Assembly: GCA_025201365.1 (NCBI GenBank)
Contig: JAIXMF010000001.1
Location: 1,674,001 to 1,738,000 of the forward strand
Length of the DNA stretch: 64,000 nucleotides
Source of the DNA: Syncephalis plumigaleata
Lineage: Eukaryota; Zoopagomycota; Zoopagomycetes; Zoopagales; Piptocephalidaceae
Direction of reading: 5' to 3'
Numbering within the stretch: the stretch's first letter is position 1; every line of letters begins with the position of its first letter. The notes under the pieces are model-generated. The model was not told the origin of the DNA, did no database searches, and was given only the letters and a program-made list of their open reading frames with translations. Both the position numbers and the translations under genes were made by a program. Positions 25,101 through 36,100 of this stretch are shown piece after piece.

Positions 25101-25757
25101 TACGCATAGAGATAGACATTATTATGATACACAACATGCTACACATACTCATTCGTCAATGACATTGCCACCACCACAAGCTTCATCTACCGCATCTCCT
25201 CATAGTTATAGTCCACATTCTGCTCATTATCATCATACACATCGACACGCACATCATCATCAACAGCAACAACAGCAGCAACAACATCGACATCCAATGA
25301 CTAGTTCATATATCACTTCAAATGGAGGAGATGCCATTAGAGAGGAGCCATCTATAGACTATCGACATCAGTCGCCAGTGACAGGTTCACCGCATGTTCA
25401 CTCGCATTCCAATACACCTAGATCGCATCATAGTATAAATTATGACACACACTCGCCACACCTACATCGTCATCATCATCATCATTCTCATAATCGCTCA
25501 ACAGCATCGCCTCATCATCAACATCATTCTCCACATCATCGTCATCAACATCAACATCATTCTCAACAAGAGCAACAGCAACAACACAACAATCTCCATA
25601 TCGAACTACAATATCATCTTACGATAGGAATACAGCATCTAGTCATTATTACGAAGATGGTAGAACATCTCCTACACCATTAGGACGTAGAGATCGACGT
25701 TCTACGATATTGTCTGTAGATTCATTATTAGCACCTGTACCTGATCATCAAAAGTAG
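22192..25757 (+). CDS. Ubinuclein / Hpc2-like subunit of the HIR histone chaperone complex
   Basis: The N-terminus has RPYRIYNVELDLDPN and FAEL, then the HRD (Hpc2-related) domain with YDFNDPFIDDAD and GVDGFFVWRGPL, which binds Asf1/HIRA partners of replication-independent H3-H4 deposition. The ubinuclein middle domain follows in several small exons: LPPLADELVMLMNELKDA, FEKKGKFPVELKTPLLNLPWL, LARKFRWTRDLRSQFWQIIDLREQ and LWPDGWMTTNLLSREYSAYKRLL. The last exon is a very long low-complexity tail rich in His, Gln, Ser and Pro. The frame slips at about 23075, 23219, 23323 and 25590, each time with plausible protein resuming in the other frame, ending ...APVPDHQK and TAG at 25755. I treat these as likely consensus errors. 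The ATG at 22192 is preferred to non-ATG starts upstream. Confidence 0.88.
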
Positions 25758-26095
25758 ATAGGACTAGCTGTCATTATTCAAGTTAATAATGACAAGATAT
25801 TCCTCTTTCTCTCTTCTCCTCGCTCTCTCTCGCTTCTTTTCTATCATTCATTAATGCTCTGCTTTTACTCTAGTTCTATCTATATTACATCTGTATGTAT
25901 GTGTGTGTGTGTGTGTGTGTATGTCACTTATTTCATAACAAAATATAATCGAATCAAATCAGTAAGCAGATTTGGTCTAGTCATCTAAAAATGACAAGAA
26001 GTGTGTCGTAGCAGTAAAAGCGGTGCTTTACCATTGTTTTTTATTACCTGTAGTAATATCCACTCTCCAACTACGATTCTTACTATTTGAACAAT
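25758..26095. other. Short intergenic stretch with GT microsatellite
   Basis: Tail of the ubinuclein transcript and promoter of the DRG1 gene. A GT dinucleotide run lies at about 25901-25921, preceded by a CT-rich stretch. No gene. Confidence 0.4.
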
Positions 26096-27851
26096 ATGGG
26101 TGTACTGGAAAAGATTGCCGAGATTGAGCGTGAGATTGCTCGAACGCAAAAGAACAAAGGTATATTATTCAATAATATATATAATATATCTAATACGTAT
26201 GAATCTAGCGACCGAGTACCATCTTGGTCTACTGAAGGCGAAACTAGCCAGGTATCGTGTTCAACTGTTGGAACCGACAAAGAGCGGTGGAGCCAAGGTA
26301 ATGCGTCATTGTTGTTGATATTATAGATTCATGACTGGGCACCTAATACATTGCGGCTAATATGTCTATGTTCATTGTTGTAGGGTGAAGGCTTCGATGT
26401 TATGAAAAGTGGCGATGCTCGTGTGGTTATGATTGGATTCCCGTCAGTCGGCAAGTCAACGCTGCTGTCGCGTCTTACTAACACGCAATCAGAAGCGGCT
26501 TCCTACGAGTTCACCACGTTAACGTGTATTCCTGGTAAAATCCACTATCATGGTGCTAACATCCAACTACTCGATCTGCCGGGTATTATTGAGGGTGCCG
26601 CACAAGGTAGAGGTCGTGGTCGACAAGTGGTAGCCGTGGCCAAGACTGCCGATCTCGTATTGATGATGCTTGATGCCACTAAAAGCGATAAACAACGGTA
26701 GGTAACAGTAGCACAATGGATGTGTTGATATAAGTAATAATACTATATGATTGTAGAGAATTACTAGAGAAGGAATTGGAAGCAGTAGGCATACGTTTGA
26801 ATAGGCGACCACCCAACATTTACTTTAAGGTATTCCTATTCCTAGTAGTATATGATGATGATTGTAGTATTATTGATGTATACGTTGTTACATCGTTGAA
26901 TAGGTTAAGAAAGGTGGTGGCTTAACTTTCAATGCCACTTGCAAATTGACCAAGATTAATGAGAAACTAGTCTACACCATTCTTCACGATTACAGTAAGT
27001 GATTATGATTTAGCAGTAAGGTAATGTAATATTCAACATTTTATTTGTCAATTAGAAATATTTAATGCGGACGTGCTTATTCGTGAAGATTGCACTATCG
27101 ACGAGTTTATCGATGTCGTGTTGGGTAATCGTAAATACATTAATTGTCTTTATGTAAGAGAACACGCGACATACTACTAGTAGATATATATATATTATAC
27201 TTACCATTGCTGCTTAATAGTGCTACAACAAGATCGATCAGATCAGTCTCGAGGAAGTGGATCGATTAGCGAGGGAACCGTATAGTGTAGTTGTTAGGTA
27301 GGCTAGATTGCTATCAATTAGCCTGGCATGTTCCTAATACGTGATTTCTTTTAGTTGTGAGCAAAACTTGAACTTGGACTATCTAGTCGATCAAATATGG
27401 GAGCATCTTAATTTGATTATGATTTATACGAAACGACGTGGTGGTAAGTTATATAGAAGAGAAATACGATGGAACATGTTGACTAATCAATGTAATGCTT
27501 ATCGATGTAGTGCTACCGGATTTCAACGATGGTTTAATTGTACGTCGTAATGCTACCATTGATCATGTGGTAAGTGATACATAATATAGGAAATGATAAT
27601 ACACGATTACTTATCAATCTATACGTAGTGCCACGCTATTCATCGTACATTGGCTGAACAATTCAAGTATGCACTTGTTTGGGTAAGTAACAACAATAAT
27701 GGTAGATTGCTGTTTAACTAATATATATATGCTTTAATCAATTACATTTACTACAATGCTAAAGGGAAAATCGACAAAACACGATCCACAACGAGTTGGT
27801 CTAGCACATGTGGTGGATGATCAAGATGTAGTACAAGTAGTGAAGAAATAG
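26096..27851 (+). CDS. Developmentally regulated GTP-binding protein DRG1 / Rbg1
   Basis: Eleven exons: 26096-26159, 26209-26297, 26384-26697, 26757-26829, 26904-26994, 27056-27153, 27221-27297, 27355-27443, 27511-27569, 27629-27682, 27765-27851, giving 364 residues, close to the ~367 usual for DRG1. GTPase motifs: G1 [10 protein letters not shown]2 region [12 protein letters not shown]3 [10 protein letters not shown]4 NKID (CYNKIDQI), and G5-like VVSCEQNLN. The C-terminal TGS domain spans [19 protein letters not shown] to [17 protein letters not shown]. The conserved [17 protein letters not shown] stretch is present. DRG1 binds translating ribosomes with a DFRP partner and relieves stalling. 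The frame is intact across all junctions, which makes this a good internal standard for the splice grammar of this genome. Confidence 0.97.
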
Positions 27852-28296
27852 CTATGGTGTTCGTGCGATATACGTAACATGTTGTCATTTAAATACATAT
27901 ATCCATCGTACGCGGTATTAGGAATAAAAACACTAATTTGACGTTAATTATTGTTGCTGTTATATAAGTAGTTTATTCACTAATAAAAGTGGTTTACCTG
28001 CATCAACATCAAAGCGGGAGTGGATTAGGAAAGTAAGCTGCATCACCTTGTAAGAGAACGAGAAAGGAAGAGAGAGGATCACTATCGCTACTGATACGGC
28101 TGTTGCTTTGGCAGTAAAAGCTATGATACGCTTCCATAAGATGAGTGTATGTCAATAGATAGATGGATAGAGAGGGGAGTAAGTGAGTGAGGGAAAGGGA
28201 GAGGGAGTTATCTGCCAGTGCTAGTGGCAAAGACATAAAAAGCAATAAAAAGCTAAAATATAGTTGAAAGAAAATGAACGAAGTATAGACTAATAT
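27852..28296. other. Convergent intergenic stretch
   Basis: Between the DRG1 and lipase 3' ends. Purine-rich runs such as GAGAGGGGAGTAAGTGAGTGAGGG lie near 28169-28200 in interrupted form. No gene supported. Confidence 0.4.
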
Positions 28297-29483
28297 CTAT
28301 GCGAGAATACACATATCTCCTGCGTATTGGAATCCGCCCAATGTAGCATGACTGTCCCAGCTCGTCTTGGTGCATGGCACGGAAATGCTGCAATTCTGAT
28401 CGTCTATCGAGTCGCATCGTCGTGCACGGAAACTCTCCGAGTAAGGAAAGTATAGCTCGATACCCTTCTTGGCGTGACCGTACTCTTTATTGCGACCTTG
28501 TCGCATATTCGGCACGATATCATTGTGCACGGTGATACGCACATAACGATCGATACCGATACGTTCAGCGGCCCATGTGGAGAACTCGACCGTACCGCTG
28601 ATCGGTTCTGCATACGTGTAAACAGCGTCGATCGGTAGTTTCCTCTCCTTCAAGTTAAGGTAAAGGGCGAACAACTTGGCATAGGTGCCACCCAGTGAGT
28701 GTCCGGTAAGTACGATACCATAGTCGGGATACTTGTTCACGTATTCTAGCAGGACTGATTCAGCACCGGTAAATTGAGTGACGGCACCACGATACATACC
28801 GCTGAATACCGTGTGGTTCTCGGGGATACCGAGGAAGTATTCGGTCTCGGGTGCGACGACTTTACCGTCTAGCACCAAGTTACGGTCTGCGTAACTGCTT
28901 GTACCACGGAACACAAAGGTGATGGTCTTCGTGCTCTCTGCCACGGAAACGTAGAAATTATTCGTGTTATTCATGGTCCATTTTAGAATACGACCATTAT
29001 CAAGTACGGGAATCTCATGATTGGCACCGAGACGTAGACCACTAAGGGCGTATGCTTGTGTTTGATTACAATAAGCGACACCGGCATAAGTTGAATAGCG
29101 GAAGACTTGTGAATTATCTAATGAATAGTAAAGAAGAAATACGCGTTGTTGTTATTTAATAATGACACTTATGATAAATCACTATTACTACTACACTACT
29201 TACCTAGAATATTATCCTTGGTGACTCGTTCATCCTTCATGGATAGTGTTCTAGCAAGATAGGTGTAATCCTCGACTGCTTCCTCTACGGTGGTGGGTGT
29301 TATACCAATAACTCGTTTTGCCATTTCAAATGCTGTAACACGAAGTATATGATCGGCACAGCGTTTCGGTCCAAATGAATTGATGGTGGCCTTTATGCCA
29401 TCCCATAGCTGGAGACTTGCCACCGGCGATGCCACCGAGAATAATAGAGAAGCAGTAACCGCAAGTGGAATGGTTACTTTCAT
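28297..29483 (-). CDS. Secreted class 3 (fungal) lipase
   Basis: Two exons, 29483-29204 and 29117-28297, give 366 residues. A signal peptide (MKVTIPLAVTASLLFSVASPVAS) directs it out of the cell. The α/β-hydrolase core has the oxyanion-side VFRGTSS motif, the nucleophile elbow GHSLGG, then YAEPISG with the likely acid region, and NDIVPNMRQ, in the order seen in Rhizomucor-type triacylglycerol lipases. His of HATLGG near the C-terminus is a candidate for the third catalytic residue. Cys pairs (RRCDSIDDQNC, VPCTK) suggest disulfides. The 86-nt intron has GTAAGT and ATTAG borders. I chose MKVTIP over in-frame upstream ATG because it begins the signal peptide. Substrate preference cannot be read. 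Confidence 0.92.
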
Positions 29484-31117
29484 TGTTGTTGTATGGATAA
29501 TCAAGTGAAGCGAAAAAAAAAACACGTACACTATAATAAATGGTGTGTGTGATAAACTGAAAATGTAAAAGATTTAATGATAGCAAACACGTCAGTGAAT
29601 ATGGTCGTTATATTCGTTAAGCGTAAGATGAAATAATTGAATTGGAGTATAATAGAAAAGTGCGTGTGTGATAATGTAGTCGATGTTGATGACAAGGATA
29701 ATAAGAAAAAAAGCGAATAGTAAACAAGATATGAAATGGTCAAGTCGAGGTAGCAACATCGGCTAATATGGTTGTGTGTGTGTGTGTGGCGATGTAGTCA
29801 ATTTCGGGGTGTTTTTTCTTCTATTATAGTGCTGCGATACGCTCTCTCTCTCTCTCTTTCTGTCTTTGTCTCTTTCTCTTTCTGTTGGGGGACAACAAAA
29901 TACTTTAGAACATGATGCAATAGGAAAACCATTGCTCAGCGATGAGTACACGTGGTGATGAACCACTATGGTAACACGTTGACATGCCGCCCAATGAATG
30001 CTTAAACTAGATTGGAAAGAGAAGAAAGGAGAAAAACTAAGAAATTCGAATGGAGCAAGCTTCAATTGTAGGAGTATCTGGCTGATACTGAAATGGACTA
30101 AACGAGTCGATGGACACGTGTGCCGAATCTCCACAACGAAGCAAGGAGCCAGGCCATTCAGCTAAACACATGGTGAGATGACCATTTTACCCACAAGGAT
30201 TAATTACTTGCGCTTTAGTACGACTAGGAAACAAGTAATCTAGCATAGAATGACATACAAGTACGTGACAAGGAGAAGAGGTGAGCTACCATGTAAAGTG
30301 TTGATTGATGTCATCGATTGGCGTAGTAAGTAAATAGGCATGTATGCATGCATGCATGCATGCATGTGAACGTGTACTTCGTTGCACTATATGTCAACAA
30401 AGAGAAAAGAGAACTGGTGGTACTAGTTCGGGTATATGCATTAAATAGGAAAGCATATAAATGCGAATGTATGCTGATAATCGTCATCATCTACTTGATA
30501 TCCCGCGTATTGTGGGGAAAACAAGAGTATGCTTGGTGGTACATCAATGCTAGTCAGCGTGTAGCATGTAATGTCAAACGGACAAGATATCATCGTCATA
30601 GAGCTGTGATACAACAGTTGATATTCTTGTTTGTGGCGTTGTACTAATTCAGTCAGTCATCATTGATTTCGTTAGTTGAATACGCGGACTCGGCGACGAT
30701 ATGTCACATGCAGTTGAGTTCGAGATGTTTCATGGAAACTTCTAGCATTCATGCGAAACACCGCTATAATCATATACTACAACTAGCATAGAACAGTTAT
30801 GGTGCTCAACTAATGTGTACGCATTTATCAATGTAGTGAATGAGCAGCTGATACAGACTGCTAAAACGATAAACAGAAAAGTGTAATTGAATAGGAACTT
30901 ACCATTTATGTAGTTGATTGTCTAAATGGATCACTCACCTTGATATCATTACATCATTCAAGGTGTCTATGGATTAGAGAGTAGAATTGACATCTATACG
31001 TTAGTAGTTGCTTTAATTAGTAATAGTTGTAGTTGTATATCCTATTCCATAATAAAATCAAGTTTATTACTATCAGATTATGTGAGTAGTAGCATGACAG
31101 CTATGTATTCAATAAAG
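29484..31117. other. Intergenic, about 1.6 kb
   Basis: Contains TG repeats near 29771-29787, a CT run near 29840-29858, and a perfect ATGC tetranucleotide run at about 30340-30367. ORFs of 99-123 codons here are low-complexity or lack any homology I recognise. Likely lipase upstream sequence and the 3' region of HIBADH. Confidence 0.4.
30340..30367 (+). repeat. ATGC tetranucleotide microsatellite
   Basis: About six perfect copies in an intergenic region. It creates a spurious ORF start used by the 99-codon frame at 30348. Confidence 0.8.
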
Positions 31118-32410
31118 CTACTTCTTTCTCGGTTCACTTTCACTGATCCATTTGTAGACGACAGAAAAGTCTTTGTTACCGATCTCTGGTGTACGTGATA
31201 CTTGACCGTATATCTGCGCGGCCGTTGATCCTAACATTACGGTGGTGTGTGATTGAGCTGCTGCTTCCACCGCAAGACGCAAGTCCTTGGCCATTAACGG
31301 AGCACCGAAACCACCCTCGTAACCCTGACTGCTAGGCACGTTCTCCATCACGCCAGGACATGGATTATACGTGTCGGAGGACCAGCATCGTCCGCTGGAT
31401 GTATTCAGAATACCTGCCAGTAAATTGGGATCCATACCAAGTCGAACACCAAGTCGCATGGCCTCCGCCGTGCCAATCATGGTAATACCCAGTAGCATGT
31501 TATTACATATCTTGGCCACTTGACCTGTGCCAAATCCACCGCAGTGTACAATGTTCTTGCCCATCGCTTGCAAGTAGGGTCGTGCGGCATTGAAATCCGC
31601 CTCGGAACCACCCACCATAAAAGTGAGCGTGCCCGCTTGTGCACCACCCACACCTAATATGATAGAGGATATTAACAAGAGAAAGAGAGACAGTGTATAA
31701 TAAGCGTAGTAGTACTAGTAAAAGTACTTACCACCAGATACAGGTGCATCCAATGCAGCGCCACCCTGTTCAATGATAGCCGATGATACGGATCGTGACA
31801 CGGCTGGCGAGATAGTACTCGAGTCGATACATAGTGCGCCCTTCTTTAACCCTTCTAGCACGCCACCTTCACCGCAATAAGCATTATGAACATGATCGGA
31901 TTCGGGTAGCATGGTTACAATAACGTCAGCTTGCTCGGCTACTGCACGACAACTGCCCGGTATGTCAACTCGATTGCGCACTTCATCCTGAATGATGGAT
32001 CGTTTAAAATGCTCGAGTGCTCCCGGTGAAATGTCATGAATAAGAAAACGACCAGCACTCTTGTTCAATAGATTATTAGCCATACGATAACCCATTTGAC
32101 CTAGTCCAATAAATCCGATAGTCTGTATGATAAATAATAAAAATAGTAACAGTCATTCATTAGTAGATGTATATACAATGAACGCGCTATTTACCTTATT
32201 ACTATCCATGCCCTCATTTGCTGTTATATATCATGATATTTGTTATTAGCATGGTCAGCTTGCTGTAGTAGTATAATACGTTAGTGCCCACTTACACGTA
32301 GACGAGTAATGTCGACGACGTAAACCCTGATTAGCCACGGGTAAAGTCGTGTATGACTGGACACGCGTCCTACTGGAATGTACAAGTAAACTTAGTCGTG
32401 TACGATACAT
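31118..32410 (-). CDS. 3-hydroxyisobutyrate dehydrogenase, mitochondrial (HIBADH)
   Basis: Oxidises 3-hydroxyisobutyrate to methylmalonate semialdehyde with NAD+ in valine breakdown. Exons: 32410-about 32295 with an Arg/Ser-rich targeting leader, a 26-nt exon at 32220-32195, one from about 32123 to 31732, and 31653-31118. The Rossmann motif GFIGLGQMGYRMA is split from the leader by the tiny exon. Later motifs are VTMLPESDHV, CIDSSTISP, APVSGGVGGAQAGTLTFMVGG and GQVAKICNNMLLG with the catalytic Lys, and KDLRLAVEAA. Length and motif order match the family. The stop follows EPRKK. Frame is intact. The 26-nt exon is good independent evidence that this genome splices very small exons. Confidence 0.95.
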
Positions 32411-33180
32411 GTTGACAAGTAATAGGTTGGCTATTAAAGCAAAGCGGGAAAGCGCGGGAAATAGAAGAGAGGAAGAATAATGGGGAGGAGAGATACGTGT
32501 GGTATACGTCAGATACGCGCTAATTATAGATACCCCACAGGAAGCATACAATTTAATAATTAATCTCACGCTCATATTGTTATAACCAGAGTATTCATTA
32601 CTATAGATCGATTAGATGATTTGTATTGACTATCATGTCTATGTTTGATGGATCATTACATCAATGATAATGGAATGGAATGATTATGTTATTGTCGTCA
32701 TCGTACTATGAATTGATTTACATTCATATACGTGGTGTTCAGTACAATCATTTCAATAGAATATAATCAGCCATGGTGGCTGTAACAAGTGTACGCGTCA
32801 TCATTGATGGAGTATTCCGAAATGATGATGATGTGTGGATTCAGACAATTGACAGAGCATGCGGTTACACGACATGACAGACATTCACCATTCATTAATC
32901 TAATTGGTACTAATTGCTCGGTGTACTCTCTACATGCAATGGATTGACAATGCAGCTATACCAATATCCACCATCATCCTCATCATTTCGGCTATAAATC
33001 GAGCACTTTTGACACAGTCAACTTGCCATCTTCATACTCACTCTTCTACTTTATTCTACTCTACTACTATTACTACTCGTATATACACTGCTTATATTCT
33101 CGTTCTATTCTACTCTCACTACTATCTACTCTCGTTCTAGTCAACTTATCTGTCTATCCACTCCACCAGGCCACATCAAC
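32411..33180. promoter_or_regulatory. Divergent promoter region of HIBADH and the microexon gene
   Basis: About 770 bp. The part next to 33180 is pyrimidine-rich (CTACTTTATTCTACTCTACTACTATT-like run at 33045-33080, interrupted), and the final 25 nt before the ATG (CCACCAGGCCACATCAAC) match the leader of the paralogue at 1867-1890. An AAATCGAG/TATAAAT element near 32993-33001 could act as a core promoter. No separate gene seen. Confidence 0.4.
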
Positions 33181-36100
33181 ATGAAGTTCTCTGCCGTTAT
33201 CGCTATTGCCGTCGCCGTTGTCGCTCTCACCAGTCTGGTCGCCGTTGAAGCAGCACCTGCCTTGGTCCGTCGTGGTATGTCTGGCCATGACCCTATCAAT
33301 TGATGTACTAATCGTAGCCTATTGTTTCATTGCCTACCGATGATTACCGATAGCTCGTAAGTTCATGTATATAAATGATTGATTTGACATGCTAATCACA
33401 CTGTAATGTTTATTCTACCTGTTGATTTGTTAATAATAGTTAGTAGGTTATACCATTGACTACAACAAGGGCTATGCTAATCAAACTATAATGTTTATTT
33501 TATCTATTACTTTGTTAGAACCAGGTAATTGACTGGATTATTAACCATAACAAGCACTATGCTAACTGTAATACAAATCAATATCATACGTGATTACTAT
33601 TTGAAGAGGATGTAAGCTATCGTTTTGATCGTTTTTTTCTTTTAATGCTGCCGTAGCTTCTTTTATTATAATGCTATCATTCTGATTGTAATGAACGGAA
33701 TACTAACCACAATCTGTAACATAATTCATATACTCGTCTATCACAGTGCGTAGGTTATCACTATGATGGCAATAAATGATGTACTAACTATAGTATGACT
33801 CATGGTTTACGTATGCTCTCGTATAATAGAAAGTAAGTTATTATTCTGACTGTAACGTATGAGATACTGACTATAATATGACACATGATTCCTGTATGAT
33901 AGAAAGTAAGTCATTATTCTGACTGTAATAAATGGATACTAATCACTATGTGGCATACGATCCACGTATGTTTCTGTATACCAGCCTGTAAGTTACTATT
34001 CTGACCGTAATGAATAAGTGTACTAATCACAATTTGACAAATGGTTCACTTACGTTCTTGTATGACAGGAGGTAGGTTATCAGTCTGATTGCAATAAATG
34101 ACGTACTAATCACGCTATGACGCATGATCCACGTATGTCCATGTATGATAGACCGTAAGTCATTACTCTAGCCGTAATGAATGCTGTACTAATTATAACG
34201 TGTCACACAATTAATACATGTCTGTGTATGCTAGTGGGCAAGTTAACATTATGACCGTAATAAATGGGGTACTAATTTTAAATGATACATAATCACATAT
34301 ATTTTTGGATAATAGGAGGTGAGTTACCGTTCTGACTACAGCGTATGCGATATTAACCACACTATGGCGTATGATCCACATATGTTCGTGTATGGCAGCC
34401 TGTAGGTTATCACTCTGGTTGTAATGAACGAGATACTAACTACGGTATGACCCATAATCAATACGTGTTTTCGTATTACAGCGAGTAAGTCATCGTTCTG
34501 GTCGCAATGAATGAGGTACTAATCGCGCTATGGCACACGGTCCACATATGTTCTTGTATGATAGGCCGTAAGTCATCATCCTGACCGTAATGAACGAGAT
34601 ACTGATTGCAATATGATGTATGATCCACGTATGTTTTCGTATAATAGAAGGTATGCTATCATTTCTTATCGTAATAAACGAGATACTAATCATAATCTAA
34701 CACACGATCCACATACGTTCTTGTATGATAGGCCGTAAGTAATCATTCCGACTACAATGTATCGATGTACTAATAATTATGATATGGCACGCGATTCATA
34801 CGTATATCCGGTATGACAGTGTGTAAGTTATCATTCCATTATAAACTATGGTATACTAATTATGATGTGACATACGATCCATACGTATATCTGCCTATAA
34901 CAGTGTGTAGGTTGTCATTATGATCGTAATGAATGGGTGTACTAACTATGATATCGCACATGATCCACTTATTTATGTATGATAGTATGTAAGTAATCAT
35001 TTTGGCGTAACAAATGAGGTACTAATAACAATGTGGCTCATTATCCATGTCTGCTCCTGTATGATAGTGGGTAAGTTATTATTTTGCCTGTAATGAATGG
35101 ATGTGCTAATCACGCTATGGTACACGCTCACATATGTTCCTGCGTGATAGGTTGTAAGTTATCATTACAATTGCAATAAATGACGTACTAATTATGCTAT
35201 GACGCATGATCCACGTATGTTCATGTATGATAGGAAGTAAGTCATTACTCTAGCCGTAATGAATGAGGCACTAACTATAACGTGCCAACAATCTACGTAT
35301 GCTTGCGTATAATAGAAAGTAAGTAATCATTCTGATTGCAATGAATAATGCACTAACTACAGTATGACATACATTACTATGTCTGCTATGCTAGAAGTAA
35401 GTTATTATTTTAATTATAATGAATGAGGTACTAATTGTAATATGACACGCGATCCACGTATGTTTTTGTATAAACAGGGCGTAAGTCATCATTTCTGATT
35501 GCAACGTATGAGGCACTAACCACATTATGGCACATAATTCACGTATGCTCCTGTATAATAGGGCGTAAGTAATCATTCTGACTGCAATGCATGGATGTAC
35601 TAATTATTATGTGGCAAATGATCCACGTATGTTTTGTATGATAGGCTGTAAGTAATCATTCCGACCGTAATGAATAAATGTGCTAACTATGCTATGCACA
35701 TGATTCCCTATATGGTAGACCGTATGTTACCATTCTGGCTGTAATTTATGAAGTACTAATGATAGCATGCACGTGATTTTCTTATGTTCCCGTATAATAG
35801 CAAGTAAGTTAACATTACGGTCGTAATATATGGCGAATTAACCACAGTATCGGCACACAATCCACATATGTTCCTGTATGATAGCATGTAAGTCAATATT
35901 TCCGATCATAATATACAATCTACTAATAATAATATGGCACATTATTTCTATACATTTGTGGATAACAGTGCGTAAGTTACTATTCCCGATGATAACGTAT
36001 GGATGTACTGATATTAATACGGCATATGATTCACCTGTGTTCTCGTACGATAGAGAGTAAGTGAATATCGCTGACTGCAATGAATGGATGAGTACTAACT

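Noticed and set aside
24929-25627. Alternative-frame ORFs inside the ubinuclein tail
   Set aside because: They arise from CAT/CAA repeats read in other frames and are shadows of the His/Gln-rich coding sequence.
30348-30647. A 99-codon plus-strand ORF
   Set aside because: Starts inside an ATGC microsatellite and shows no protein-like pattern or homology.
34490-36080. Minus-strand and plus-strand ORFs of 60-80 codons across the array
   Set aside because: They restate the same intron repeat on the opposite strand or in-frame by chance, with no independent support.
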